From assembly GCF_030409805.1 (NCBI RefSeq), contig NZ_JAUFQP010000007.1, positions 248,001-312,000 on the forward strand: a DNA stretch of 64,000 nt. Direction: 5' to 3'. The position numbers and the translations under genes are program-made. How positions within the stretch are numbered: the stretch's first letter is position 1; the number at the start of each line of letters is the position of its first letter. This DNA comes from Algibacter miyuki (GTDB taxonomy: Bacteria; Bacteroidota; Bacteroidia; Flavobacteriales; Flavobacteriaceae). The notes under the pieces are model-generated. The model saw nothing but the letters and a program-made list of their open reading frames with translations, was not told where the DNA came from and searched no databases. This document shows, one piece after another, positions 55,514 through 64,000 of the stretch.

Positions 55514-56365
55514 ATGAAAAACAACTTTACACTGCTCCTATTCCTTTTACTAATTTCAATTTCGAGCCATGGCCAAGGCAAAATTGATAAAGCCGAAAAG
55601 AGTTTAAAAAAAGAATTTACCCCTAAAACAATAACTAGTAGCACTCCGAAAGAAACCAATAGCTACTACAATAACAACTCTAGCAGTTTTGCAGATGAGA
55701 CTTTAACAGAGATTGTCGGTGGTTTATTCATCCAACTTTTCGCATATACCGCTTACGGACTCGCCATTGAGAGTCCTTTTGAAATGGATCATAAAGCAAG
55801 TAATGCGTTTTTAACAAAACATCCTTATAACAATTCGAGTACAGGGCATTATTCTTACGATTGGCAAGAAGACAGCGAAATATTTACCACTTCCATTGCT
55901 ACGCGTTTTATTTTTGAAACCAATAAAATCAACGGAAACCATCTAAATGTTGATATGAACTTTTTCCAACGTTTCGGTTTAGAACTAGATTATCTACAAC
56001 TTTGGGAGAAAAACACCAACTTTGGAAATGATAATTTGGCCATTTATACGGCATTAGCAAAGTACAATCGGGTGCGTACAGAACGTTTCAACGCCTATTG
56101 GGGATTGGGCGCCGCATACGTTGATGGGGCTGTGAACAAATTTGGATTTACTTATGGATTGGGTGCTGAATTATTTTTTATGAAACCCTTTAGTTTGGAA
56201 TCTAATTTCAATCAGGTATTAGTAAACAATCATACCGTGAATAAATTTAATGCCTTACTGAATTATTACAAAAAACAATACAAATTCAGTTTAGGTTACG
56301 AATATTTAAAATTGGGAGATGTAGAATTCTCAACTATTTCTGCGGGGATCGGTGTTGCTTTTTGA
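55514..56365 (+). CDS. Putative outer-membrane beta-barrel protein, unknown function
   Basis: 283 residues. Signal peptide (SISSHGQ), a Lys/Ser/Asn-rich segment, then about ten alternating amphipathic strands (LNVDMNFFQRFGLELDYLQLW, FNAYWGLGAAYVDGAVNKFGFTYGLGAELFF, FSTISAGIGVAF) ending in Phe, as outer-membrane barrels do. I do not recognise a named family. It converges on the ATL gene with a 13-base gap and no obvious terminator. Confidence 0.65.
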   Translation: MKNNFTLLLFLLLISISSHGQGKIDKAEKSLKKEFTPKTITSSTPKETNSYYNNNSSSFADETLTEIVGGLFIQLFAYTAYGLAIESPFEMDHKASNAFLTKHPYNNSSTGHYSYDWQEDSEIFTTSIATRFIFETNKINGNHLNVDMNFFQRFGLELDYLQLWEKNTNFGNDNLAIYTALAKYNRVRTERFNAYWGLGAAYVDGAVNKFGFTYGLGAELFFMKPFSLESNFNQVLVNNHTVNKFNALLNYYKKQYKFSLGYEYLKLGDVEFSTISAGIGVAF

Positions 56366-56378
56366 TTCTATACTAAAA

Positions 56379-56708
56379 TCATAATTCCTCCGAAGGATCC
56401 CAATACACCGATTTTAAATTTTGAATTTGATTTTCAATAACCTCAATACCTTCACTTTCCAAGAGCTGCTGCATTAAATTAGTACCATCAAAATGATGTT
56501 TACCGGTAAGCAACCCTTTTCTATTCACCACACGGTGAGCCGGCACATCCTTTCCATGAGAACCATTCATGGCGTAACCTACTATTCTAGCACTTCTAGC
56601 AGCGCCCAAATATTTTGCAATAGCGCCATAACTCGTCACTCTACCATAAGGTATTAGCTTGGCTACGGCATACACTTTATCATAAAAATTAAGGGTTTCG
56701 GGCTTCAT
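56379..56708 (-). CDS. Alkyltransferase-like protein (ATL), MGMT fold without the catalytic cysteine
   Basis: 109 residues. MGMT DNA-binding region with PYGRVTSYGAIAKYLGAARSARIVGYAMN. At the active site it reads PAHRVV (A57) where the DNA methyltransferase has PCHRV, so it cannot take up the alkyl group. ATL proteins bind O6-alkylguanine and recruit nucleotide excision repair. It overlaps the lysE-like gene by 4 bases (ATGA), so translation is probably coupled. Confidence 0.88.
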   Translation of the reverse strand: MKPETLNFYDKVYAVAKLIPYGRVTSYGAIAKYLGAARSARIVGYAMNGSHGKDVPAHRVVNRKGLLTGKHHFDGTNLMQQLLESEGIEVIENQIQNLKSVYWDPSEEL

Positions 56709-57340
56709 GGATATAAGTCTCTAATAATATTTACAAGAGTTACAATAGCTATAATACCGGTGATACTCCCAATAATACGATTCATATTTTTTTGAGACGT
56801 CAGGGTTTTACTTTTCATTTTATTGAAGAAGAAAATATACATATATAAGGTAACAAAAGTCCCCATAGCAGCACCGGCAACGTAAGCAATAATACTTGTT
56901 TGACTAAAATCTAACCAACCGAAAGACGCTAAAGTTATCGTCATATAAGCTTGGTAAGGTATAGGAAATACATTGATGCCCGATAAAAATAAGCCTTGAA
57001 AAAACCGACTACCTTTACTTCTAATTTTTGGTTCTACTTGTTCTTTAGGCTCCGATTTTGCTATAAACAAAAAATAGATTGTGATGAGCACAAAAATAAC
57101 GAAAGCCACACGCTGTAAAACCTCGATAACATCATGATTTCTGCTTAAATACCTAGCAAAAATAGCAGCAATATAGGTTTGAATAACCACTACAACACAA
57201 GCACCTATAGAAAACATAATACCACGTACATGCCCCTCTTTTAAGCTAATTTTAGCCGCAGTCATATTCAATAAACCCGGCGGAACCACACCAATAAGCG
57301 CAAAAAATAAGCCTAAAAAAAAGATGAATGTGATGCTCAA
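56705..57340 (-). CDS. LysE-family exporter
   Basis: 211 residues, six predicted membrane helices. N-terminal GLFFALIGVVPPGLLNMTAAKISLKEG matches the LysE/RhtB family, which exports amino acids or similar small molecules; the substrate cannot be told. Middle gene of trmB-lysE-ATL, 2 bases after trmB. Confidence 0.82.
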   Translation of the reverse strand: MSITFIFFLGLFFALIGVVPPGLLNMTAAKISLKEGHVRGIMFSIGACVVVVIQTYIAAIFARYLSRNHDVIEVLQRVAFVIFVLITIYFLFIAKSEPKEQVEPKIRSKGSRFFQGLFLSGINVFPIPYQAYMTITLASFGWLDFSQTSIIAYVAGAAMGTFVTLYMYIFFFNKMKSKTLTSQKNMNRIIGSITGIIAIVTLVNIIRDLYP

Positions 57341-57342
57341 AA

Positions 57343-58017
57343 TTATTTGATTTTAAATTTGATGTAGGTTATAGGCTTATTTTGTTCCAAATACACCGAC
57401 TCGTAATACGTTTGAATACTAGTCACTTCCTCTGGGCTACCTTCTTGTTTGTACACATTATGGTTAGCATACAAAACCTCGTGGCCAGCGCCATGCAATA
57501 AACCAAGCGTGTAACCATGCATAAATTCGCTATCCGTTTTTAAGTTTACAACGCCTTCTGGTTTTAGAATTTGTTTGTAACGCTCTAAAAACACAGCATT
57601 CGTCATACGGTGCTTGGTACGTTTGTATTTTATTTGCGGATCTGGAAAAGTAATCCAAATTTCGTCTACTTCATTATTTGCAAACGCATGATCGATAAGT
57701 TCTATTTGGGTACGCATAAAGGCTAAGTTTGGAATATTTTCCTCAATACCTGTTTTTGCACCACGCCAAAACCTAGCCCCCTTAATATCGATACCAATAA
57801 AATTTTTATTAGGGTATTTTTTTGCTAATGCTACTGAATACTCTCCTTTGCCACAACCTAATTCGAGCACTAACGGATTGTCGTTTTTAAAAACTTTGCT
57901 TCGCCAATGGCCTTTTAATTCGAAATCGGATTGTACCAATTCGTCTCGCGTTGGTTGAAATACGTTAGAAAATGTATCGTTTTCTCTAAATCGTTTGAGT
58001 TTGTTTTTGCTACCCAC
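57343..58017 (-). CDS. trmB: tRNA (guanine-46-N7)-methyltransferase
   Basis: 224 residues. SAM site VLELGCGKGEYSVALAKKYPNKNFIGIDIKG, the TrmB motif EIWITFPDPQIKYKRTKHRMTNAVFL, and LKTDSEFMHGYTL. It methylates G46 in the variable loop of tRNAs. First gene of the trmB-lysE-ATL unit. Confidence 0.95.
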   Translation of the reverse strand: MGSKNKLKRFRENDTFSNVFQPTRDELVQSDFELKGHWRSKVFKNDNPLVLELGCGKGEYSVALAKKYPNKNFIGIDIKGARFWRGAKTGIEENIPNLAFMRTQIELIDHAFANNEVDEIWITFPDPQIKYKRTKHRMTNAVFLERYKQILKPEGVVNLKTDSEFMHGYTLGLLHGAGHEVLYANHNVYKQEGSPEEVTSIQTYYESVYLEQNKPITYIKFKIK

Positions 58018-58294
58018 AGTATATTAACTATTTGTTATTATTTTTATTGAATTGGTAAAATTACGGAAATATAAAATAGTGTTTATATCCTTATCTTTGA
58101 AATTAGCGGAAATGTGCGTTAGGGATTGATGCGGTATCCTTTTTAATGTAAAAAAAAGCTATTATTGGGGAAGATACCGTTTTTGGTTGATTTTGACAAT
58201 TACAGTTTTTTAAACTAACTTTTAAAAAGATATAGCGGAAAGCCCGACCCTTTTGGTAACGCCCAAATCTTTCTTTTTATAATTATATTTTTAG

Positions 58295-59350
58295 ATGAAA
58301 AAACGAATATTGGTAGCACCATTAAATTGGGGGTTAGGGCACGCTACACGCTGTGTACCGATTATTAAGGCTTTAATTTTACATGGTTTTGAACCTGTAT
58401 TGGCAAGCGATGGTGTGGCTTTAACTTTATTGAAGAAAGAATTTCCTGATTTAATTTCAGTGGAATTACCAAGTTACAACGTGACGTATGCTAAAAACGG
58501 AAAACATTTTAAACTGAAACTTTTAAAGGATTCACCCAAGCTTTTGAAAGCTATTAAAGCGGAAAAGAAAACCACTAAACTTTTAGTGGAGTCAATGGAG
58601 ATTTCAGGTATTATTTCGGACAATAGATTGGGTGTTCGAAGTAAAAAAGTTCCGTCGGTTTTTATTACCCACCAACTGAATGTGTTGAGTGGCAGTACGA
58701 CGTGGCTTAGCACAAAAATGCACCAAAAAATCATTAATAAGTTCAATGCGTGCTGGGTTCCTGATACGGCTGGCGATATTAATTTAAGCGGAAAATTAGG
58801 TCATGTTAAGCATTTTGAAATTCCGACAACTTATATTGGACCACTAAGCCGGTTTACTAAAAAGGACATTCCTATAAAATACGATTTAATGGTGCTGCTT
58901 TCAGGGCCAGAACCGCAGCGTGGCATGTTGGAGCAAAAACTCCTAATGGATTTAAAATATTATAATGGGCAAGTGGTTTTTGTAAAAGGTGTGATGGAGG
59001 CCGAACAAACCCTTGTAGTTTATGACCATGTAACGATTTATAATTTTATGACTTCCGCTTTGCTAGAAAAAACCATTAATGAAAGTGCTTTAATTGTGTC
59101 GCGATCGGGTTATACTACCGTGATGGATTTGGCTAAATTGAATAAAAAGGCCTTTTTTATACCAACACCTGGACAGTTTGAACAAGAATATTTGGCCGAG
59201 CGTTTGAATGCGATGCGCTTAGTACCTACTTGTAGTCAGGATGAATTTAGCTTGAATAAGCTAGAAAACATTATAGGTTATGCCGGATTAAAGGCTTTTG
59301 ATTTTGAAGTAAATTTTAAAGCGTTATTCAGTCTTTTCGAGAGTGAATGA
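58295..59350 (+). CDS. GT-B glycosyltransferase-like protein (family 28/MurG-like)
   Basis: 351 residues. The N-terminus KRILVAPLNWGLGHATRCVPIIKAL is the classic GT28 'GxGH' loop. The C-terminal half has LIVSRSGYTTVMDLAKLNKKAFFIPTPGQFEQEYLAERL, resembling the nucleotide-sugar binding region of MurG/UGT-like enzymes. Donor and acceptor unknown. The last 27 bases overlap the convergent histidine kinase gene. A TATCTTTG box lies at 58092-58099, but the leader would be nearly 200 bases. Confidence 0.78.
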   Translation: MKKRILVAPLNWGLGHATRCVPIIKALILHGFEPVLASDGVALTLLKKEFPDLISVELPSYNVTYAKNGKHFKLKLLKDSPKLLKAIKAEKKTTKLLVESMEISGIISDNRLGVRSKKVPSVFITHQLNVLSGSTTWLSTKMHQKIINKFNACWVPDTAGDINLSGKLGHVKHFEIPTTYIGPLSRFTKKDIPIKYDLMVLLSGPEPQRGMLEQKLLMDLKYYNGQVVFVKGVMEAEQTLVVYDHVTIYNFMTSALLEKTINESALIVSRSGYTTVMDLAKLNKKAFFIPTPGQFEQEYLAERLNAMRLVPTCSQDEFSLNKLENIIGYAGLKAFDFEVNFKALFSLFESE

Positions 59351-60376
59351 AAATTCGCTACCTACGTTATATTCACTTTCAACATATATTTTTTCGTCGT
59401 GCGCTTCAATAATATGTTTTACAATGGAAAGACCTAAACCAGAGCCACCTTCCTTACGCGAACCTGTTTTATCCACACGGTAAAAACGTTCGAAAAGTCG
59501 GGGTAAATGAGGTTTTTCTATGCCTTCACCATTATCGGTTACGCGCACAATCACCTTATTTTTTATCAGGTTTTCAATGCTTATTTCTGTGGTTCCTTTT
59601 TCGCTACCGTATTTTAATGAATTTACAATAAGATTAATCAATACTTGTTGAATACGCTCTTTATCGGCCCTTACAAAAATTGGTTTTTTGTAATTCATAT
59701 CGAAAGTGAGTGTAATTTTCTTTTTTGCGGCTTTCATTTCCAGCATGTCGAAAACATTTTCAACCAACTCTACAATATCGAAATCTTCTATACTTAGTCT
59801 TAAATCGCCAACCTCTAGCTTGGTAATCATATCTAAATCTTGAACTATGTAACTCAGGCGTTCAATGCCTTTACTGGCGCGTTCGAGGTATTTTTCACGA
59901 ATTTCCTTATTATCCATAGCGCCATCAAGCAGCGTTAAAATATAACCTTGAACCGTGAAAAGTGGTGTTTTTAATTCGTGAGACACATTACCAATAAATT
60001 CTTTTCGATATTGCTCACGAACTTTTAAGGTTTCAATCTCTAATTTTTTATCGCGGGCAAACTTATCAATTTCTTGAGTAAGTGTATGCATATCTGTTGT
60101 AATGGCGCCTTTGGTGAGTTTCGCAGATTCCAAAAGTGTTAAATCGTCATATATTTTTTTTACACGGCGATAAATAAAGTGCTCTACTCGAAATTGGATA
60201 ACAATAAAACAAAATAGATAAGTGCTTATCGCAAATATTGGGATTTCCCAAAACTCAATATTAGAGAAAAACAACAGAAAAGCAACCAATAAAAGCGTAA
60301 TATATAAAGTGATATAAAACGAAGTTATAGTTGCAAACCGATACGATTTCTTGAATTTAGTCTGTTGTACTGGCAT
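59324..60376 (-). CDS. PhoR-like sensor histidine kinase
   Basis: 350 residues. Two membrane helices at about 15-65 with almost no periplasmic loop, so it probably senses within the membrane or through a partner. The HisKA phospho-acceptor is H133 (GNVSHELKTPLFTVQGY). The ATPase has NLIVNSLKYG (N box), DNGEGI (G1) and GSGLGLSIVKHIIEAH (G2). It is 24 bases after its response regulator; its 3' end overlaps the convergent glycosyltransferase gene. Confidence 0.93.
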   Translation of the reverse strand: MPVQQTKFKKSYRFATITSFYITLYITLLLVAFLLFFSNIEFWEIPIFAISTYLFCFIVIQFRVEHFIYRRVKKIYDDLTLLESAKLTKGAITTDMHTLTQEIDKFARDKKLEIETLKVREQYRKEFIGNVSHELKTPLFTVQGYILTLLDGAMDNKEIREKYLERASKGIERLSYIVQDLDMITKLEVGDLRLSIEDFDIVELVENVFDMLEMKAAKKKITLTFDMNYKKPIFVRADKERIQQVLINLIVNSLKYGSEKGTTEISIENLIKNKVIVRVTDNGEGIEKPHLPRLFERFYRVDKTGSRKEGGSGLGLSIVKHIIEAHDEKIYVESEYNVGSEFSFTLEKTE

Positions 60377-60400
60377 GGATATACCCTTAAAAATATTTAA

Positions 60401-61081
60401 TTACTCGACAAACTTATAGCCTACACCTTTTACGGTTTTAAAACTCTTGTCTCCCAGTTTTTCACGCAATTTACGAATATGCACATCAATGGTACGTCCG
60501 CCAACAACAACTTCGTTACCCCAAACGGCATCTAAAATTTCGTCACGTTTAAAAACTTTTCCTGGTTTTGAGGCTAGTAAAGATAATAATTCGAACTCTT
60601 TACGAGGCAAAATAATTTCTTTCCCCTTTAAAGTGATTTTATATTCGTCTCTATTAATTACTAAACTACCTATTTTCACAGTATCCGCAACATCTTCTTC
60701 TTTAAAGCGACGTAAAAGTGCTTTTACTTTACTAACTAAAACTTTCGGTTTTATGGGTTTAGTAATATAATCATCTGCACCTGCATCAAAGCCGGCCACT
60801 TGTGAATAATCTTCACCACGAGCCGTTAAAAACGTTACAATCGAGTTTGATAAATCGGGATGCTTTCTAATAAGTTCACATGCTTCAATACCATCCATTT
60901 CGGGCATCATTACATCTAAAATTATTAATTGAGGTAATTCTTTTTTGGCTTTTCTCACACCTTCGGCTCCATTTTCCGCAGTAATCACTTGGTAGCCTTC
61001 GCTTGATAGATTGTAACCCACTATTTCTAGTATATCTGGCTCATCATCAACCAATAAAATTTTAATATCCTTTTTTTTCAT
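60401..61081 (-). CDS. OmpR/PhoB-family response regulator
   Basis: 226 residues. Receiver domain with acidic pocket VDDEPD, phospho-acceptor D56 (ILDVMMPEMDG), T86 and K108; C-terminal winged helix ending GRTIDVHIRKLREKLGDKSFKTVKGVGYKF. It is operonic with the kinase downstream and diverges from the T9SS mini-protein gene with 195 bases between them. The target genes cannot be read from the sequence. Confidence 0.95.
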   Translation of the reverse strand: MKKKDIKILLVDDEPDILEIVGYNLSSEGYQVITAENGAEGVRKAKKELPQLIILDVMMPEMDGIEACELIRKHPDLSNSIVTFLTARGEDYSQVAGFDAGADDYITKPIKPKVLVSKVKALLRRFKEEDVADTVKIGSLVINRDEYKITLKGKEIILPRKEFELLSLLASKPGKVFKRDEILDAVWGNEVVVGGRTIDVHIRKLREKLGDKSFKTVKGVGYKFVE

Positions 61082-61276
61082 TTGTAAAGAAAATCTGTTT
61101 CTTGTCGTAAAGGTAAAGCTAATAACACAATTCTATTAAAATAATAAATTTAATAACATTAAGGTAACAATCCTCAAACAAATCCTTAATCTTGGTTACT
61201 ATTCATAGAAATCTTAACTATTTTTTGGCATTAAAATTGCAATAAATATGTAATTTTGAATAACAAAATTTAAGGC

Positions 61277-61618
61277 ATGAAAAAACTCTACGTTATAATC
61301 TTTTTTACTCTTTGTTCTTTTTTTGCTATTTCTACTATGGAAGCACAAAACAATTCTAGTTTCCACCCATCCAAGGAACGTATTGAAGGGTTAGCAATTT
61401 ACCCAAACCCTGTAAGTACCCAAACGAACACGGTAACTATAGCTTCAAGCAAGAATTTAATTAAAAAAATTAGCATTTTTAATGTTTTAGGAAAACAAGT
61501 GCTACAGATTAATTTAATTGGAAAATCACTTAACATTTCAAACTTAAGCAAAGGTGTTTATATTTTAAATATTACAGAGAACAATATTAGTGAAACCCGA
61601 AAATTAGTCATAAAATAG
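61277..61618 (+). CDS. 113-residue T9SS mini-protein: signal peptide plus type A sorting domain
   Basis: Signal peptide to TMEAQ, about 15 linker residues, then a complete type A sorting domain (LAIYPNPVSTQTNTVTIAS ... KKISIFNVLGKQVLQ ... NISNLSKGVYILNITE...KLVIK). No cargo domain. A TAATTTTG -7 box lies at 61251-61258, with TTTG 23 bases further up (61224-61227). It is divergent from the response regulator gene. It may be a small surface protein anchored by T9SS, or a marker of a duplicated sorting domain. Confidence 0.8.
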   Translation: MKKLYVIIFFTLCSFFAISTMEAQNNSSFHPSKERIEGLAIYPNPVSTQTNTVTIASSKNLIKKISIFNVLGKQVLQINLIGKSLNISNLSKGVYILNITENNISETRKLVIK

Positions 61619-61640
61619 GGATTCAAAACACCTAACTCTA

Positions 61641-61672
61641 AAAAAAGCGTTGCCAATTGGTAGCGCTTTTTT
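61641..61672 (+). terminator. Terminator downstream of the T9SS mini-protein gene
   Basis: AAAAAAGCG (61641-61649) pairs with CGCTTTTTT (61664-61672); the loop itself can form CCAATTGG. Confidence 0.8.
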
Positions 61673-61823
61673 ATGCTTAATATCGTACAAAATTCACTTT
61701 ACAGAATTTTCTTTTACTGAAATAGCAAATAACAATTGCTAATATTTACTTTTGTCTTATTTAGAATGAAGATTAACTCAAATTTCTGTTTTTTTGAAAT
61801 TCACCTGATATTGACATCTATTT

Positions 61824-62804
61824 ATGATACATAAAAACGCTATTTTTAATATTAAAACCACTAGCGAGTTTGAAACTTTAGCTTTGGAAGTGTTTCAGTT
61901 TCAGTTTAAAAATAACCGCGTCTATCGGTCGTTTTGCGATTTACTATACATCCACCCTAGCGATGTAAAAACCATTGAAGATATTCCTTTTTTACCTATT
62001 CAGTTTTTTAAAACCCATGATATTTTAAGCTCTGAAGCCGCAATAAAAACCACATTTACAAGTTCAGGAACTACAGGTAGCGCCACCAGCAAACACTTAG
62101 TAACCGATTTGGAAGTTTACGAGCAAAGTTTCACCAAAGGTTTTGAGCATTTTTATGGTCCGATTGAAGATTATGTTATTTTAGGATTATTACCTTCTTA
62201 TTTAGAACGCGAAGGTTCTTCCTTAATTTACATGGTTGATGCTATGGTTTCATCCTCTAAACACCCTGAAAGCGGCTTTTACTTAGATAACATATCCGAT
62301 TTAAAAGACACCTTAATAAAACTAGATACTGAAGGTAAAAAAATATTACTTATTGGCGTTTCTTTTGCTTTATTAGATTTGGTTGAGGCGCATCAATTCA
62401 ACCTGAACAACACCATTATTATGGAAACTGGCGGAATGAAAGGGCGCCGAAAAGAACTAATTAGAAACGAACTGCACCAACAACTAAAAGTTGGTTTTGG
62501 AGTAGAACACATACATAGTGAATACGGTATGACAGAATTATTAAGTCAGGCCTATTCTCTTGGCAATGGCACATTCCAGACCCCAAATTGGATGCATATC
62601 TTAACCCGTGATACTGAAGATGCCCTCACAATAAACCCCATTGGCAAAGCTGGTGGTATTAATGTGATTGATTTAGCAAATATAAATTCCTGCTCGTTTA
62701 TTGCCACCCAAGACTTGGGACGCATTAACCCCGATGGCTCTTTTGAAGTTATAGGCCGCTTTGATAATTCGGATATTCGCGGTTGTAATTTAATGGTTTT
62801 GTAA
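61824..62804 (+). CDS. LuxE/PaaK-like acyl-protein synthetase family enzyme
   Basis: 326 residues. The phosphate loop TFTSSGTTGSATSKH is that of adenylate-forming enzymes. Other family features are METGGMKGRRKELIRNELHQQL, HSEYGMTELLSQAY and the C-terminal DLGRINPDGSFEVIGRFDNSDIRGCNLM. LuxE transfers fatty acyl groups via an adenylate; Flavobacteriia carry it without lux genes, so the acid substrate and acceptor here are unknown. No signal peptide. Monocistronic. Confidence 0.85.
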   Translation: MIHKNAIFNIKTTSEFETLALEVFQFQFKNNRVYRSFCDLLYIHPSDVKTIEDIPFLPIQFFKTHDILSSEAAIKTTFTSSGTTGSATSKHLVTDLEVYEQSFTKGFEHFYGPIEDYVILGLLPSYLEREGSSLIYMVDAMVSSSKHPESGFYLDNISDLKDTLIKLDTEGKKILLIGVSFALLDLVEAHQFNLNNTIIMETGGMKGRRKELIRNELHQQLKVGFGVEHIHSEYGMTELLSQAYSLGNGTFQTPNWMHILTRDTEDALTINPIGKAGGINVIDLANINSCSFIATQDLGRINPDGSFEVIGRFDNSDIRGCNLMVL

Positions 62805-62880
62805 CCTCATTTAAAAAAAATAATATCCAAAATAAGCCATAAGCCCGCTTTAATCCTCAAAACATGAAGACCAACTAAAC

Positions 62881-62908
62881 CATAAAAAAATAAAAATATT
62901 TTTTTATG
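62881..62908 (+). terminator. AT-only hairpin downstream of the LuxE-like gene
   Basis: CATAAAAAAATA (62881-62892) pairs with TATTTTTTTATG (62897-62908), loop AAAA. A weak terminator candidate; the G+C stem at 62987 follows it. Confidence 0.45.
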
Positions 62909-62986
62909 TAAGAAACGAAACACTCCTACGTCTAAATAAGTGCTAAGAAAAAGAATGATTAGTAATAAATTTGGTTAATTTATTAG

Positions 62987-63013
62987 GCCCGATGTAAAAA
63001 ATCGGGCTTTTTT
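62987..63013 (+). terminator. Intrinsic terminator, plus strand
   Basis: GCCCGAT (62987-62993) pairs with ATCGGGC (63001-63007), followed by T6 (63008-63013). It is oriented for the LuxE-like gene, 180 bases downstream of its stop. Confidence 0.75.
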
Positions 63014-63018
63014 ATGGG

Positions 63019-63801
63019 CTATAAATCTATCTGAAATGTATCCTGATCGTTTAAAAACTTAAACTTGTTCCTGTAAGCTTCCACATGCCGCTTTTCTAAA
63101 GTTACTATTTGCGTAGCTATTTCGTTTGGCTGAAAACTCAAAATTTCGTTTCCTAAAACATCATAAACTGCCGAATGTCCGGGATACTCACTTCGCACAC
63201 CATCTACACCAACTCTATTTACACCAATACAATAAGTCATATTTTCTATGGCACGAGCCTTTAAAAGGGTATCCCAAGCCGAAATTCTTGGTTTTGGCCA
63301 GTTAGCCACATAAACCAACAACTCATAATCCTCAGTATTTCTTGACCAAACAGGGAAACGTAAATCGTAGCAAATTAAAGGGCAAATACGCCATCCTTTG
63401 TAATTAATAATGATTTTCTCATGACCAGCCGTATAGGTCTTTTCTTCACCAACTAAAGTGAATGCATGACGTTTATTATAAATAGTAATTTCCCCAGAAG
63501 GCTCTACAAATAGTAATCGATTGTAAAAGGTATTATTTTCTGATATCACCATGCTTCCCATAATAGCAGCATCTTTTTTGGCAGCCATAGTTCGCATCCA
63601 ACATACGGTTTCTCCTTGCATTGTTTCTGCTACCCTTTCAGCAGCCATGGTAAAACCGCTTGTAAACATTTCAGGCAGTATAATTAGATTTATACTGCCT
63701 GAAATTTGTTCTATTTTACCTGAAAACTGTTCACGGTTTTTTTGTGGATTTTCCCAAACTAAATCGGCTTGAATTAATGCTACTTTAAGTTCGTTCCCCA
63801 T
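63019..63801 (-). CDS. Omega-amidase/nitrilase-family carbon-nitrogen hydrolase
   Basis: 260 residues. The catalytic triad is E44 (ILPEMFTSGF), K110 (YNKRHAF) and C144 (PLICYDLRFPVW). The short, single-domain layout and the LRFPVW signature fit the YafV/Nit2-like omega-amidases, which hydrolyse 2-oxoglutaramate-type amides. No signal peptide. It follows the coiled-coil gene at the window edge by 14 bases. Confidence 0.88.
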   Translation of the reverse strand: MGNELKVALIQADLVWENPQKNREQFSGKIEQISGSINLIILPEMFTSGFTMAAERVAETMQGETVCWMRTMAAKKDAAIMGSMVISENNTFYNRLLFVEPSGEITIYNKRHAFTLVGEEKTYTAGHEKIIINYKGWRICPLICYDLRFPVWSRNTEDYELLVYVANWPKPRISAWDTLLKARAIENMTYCIGVNRVGVDGVRSEYPGHSAVYDVLGNEILSFQPNEIATQIVTLEKRHVEAYRNKFKFLNDQDTFQIDL

Positions 63802-63815
63802 TCCGTGATTCTGTT

Positions 63816-64000
63816 TTATAATTTATCTTTTGCTTTGTCTAGCTTTTGTTGAAGCTTTTCAATTTTCTCAAGCGACTTCTCTTCGTCAACCGGAGACAAT
63901 TTACCTTTATTTTTTAACTTTTCATACTTAGCAATAGCATCTTTATGCTTTTTTTCTGCTTTTTCAAAATTAGATTTTGCTTTCTCTTTAGCTTTTAGGG
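63816..64000 (-). CDS. C-terminal part of a Lys/Glu/Ala-rich coiled-coil protein, partial
   Basis: Stop TAA at 63818-63816; the frame is open to the window edge, about 60 codons. The visible part is almost all K, E, A and L with helical heptads (EKAEKKHKDAIAKYEKLKN; EKIEKLQQKLDKAKDKL) around a short GKLSPVDE loop. I do not recognise a family; structural or envelope-linked coiled coil is all that can be said. 14 bases before the omega-amidase start. Confidence 0.6.
   Translation of the reverse strand, partial: LKAKEKAKSNFEKAEKKHKDAIAKYEKLKNKGKLSPVDEEKSLEKIEKLQQKLDKAKDKL

Noticed and set aside
1-64000. tRNA, rRNA, CRISPR, insertion sequence or prophage
   Set aside because: No direct-repeat arrays, transposase, integrase or structural RNA patterns were seen on either strand by eye.

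Overview
The window comes from a marine member of the Flavobacteriaceae (Bacteroidota). Four things support this: low G+C content, Bacteroidota-type promoters (TTTG, about 19 bases, TAnnTTTG), SusC/SusD and type IX secretion (T9SS) proteins, and an alternative complex III respiratory operon. Almost everything is on the minus strand. I found no tRNA or rRNA gene, CRISPR array, insertion sequence or prophage.

Bases 1-19251 hold an essentially complete alginate utilisation locus. SusC/SusD, a PKD lipoprotein and a PL7 endolyase take up and cut the polymer. A two-module PL6 lyase and a PL17 exolyase reduce it to unsaturated monouronate, and KdgF opens this to the keto acid DEH. An MFS carrier is the likely inner-membrane importer, and an SDR probably reduces DEH to KDG. 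KdgK and Eda finish the route to pyruvate and glyceraldehyde 3-phosphate. Two regulators lie inside the locus, LacI-type and GntR/FCD-type. Two operator families are visible. TTAAACGTTTAA palindromes sit between kdgK and lacI. Tandem TGGTnnACCA boxes, phased exactly 13 bp apart, overlap the -7 boxes of three alginate transcription units (susC, PL17, T9SS mini-protein/PL6).

Bases 19580-34617 hold surface and gliding functions next to housekeeping genes: a RemB-like outer-membrane protein with an N-terminal TonB-like domain, two TonB proteins, VanZ, gcvH with a textbook promoter, the giant T9SS translocon protein SprA, ruvA and maeB. Bases 35040-40070 hold a lipoprotein, queG, ruvB and a T9SS-exported protein.

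Bases 40272-51901 are one respiratory operon, actABCDEF followed by cytochrome oxidase subunits II and I, divergent from a SPOR-domain gene. Bases 52615-64000 are ordinary chromosome: DUF1508, ferredoxin, mrp-nfu, trmB-lysE-ATL, a glycosyltransferase, a PhoB/PhoR-like two-component pair, a T9SS mini-protein, a LuxE-like ligase, an omega-amidase and the end of a coiled-coil protein.

The most notable signals are regulatory: the 13-bp phased operators, the autoregulatory lacI promoter that corrects its start codon, and the structured susC leader with a possible antisense RNA. Two tiny secreted proteins that consist of little more than a signal peptide and a T9SS sorting domain are also worth a second look.
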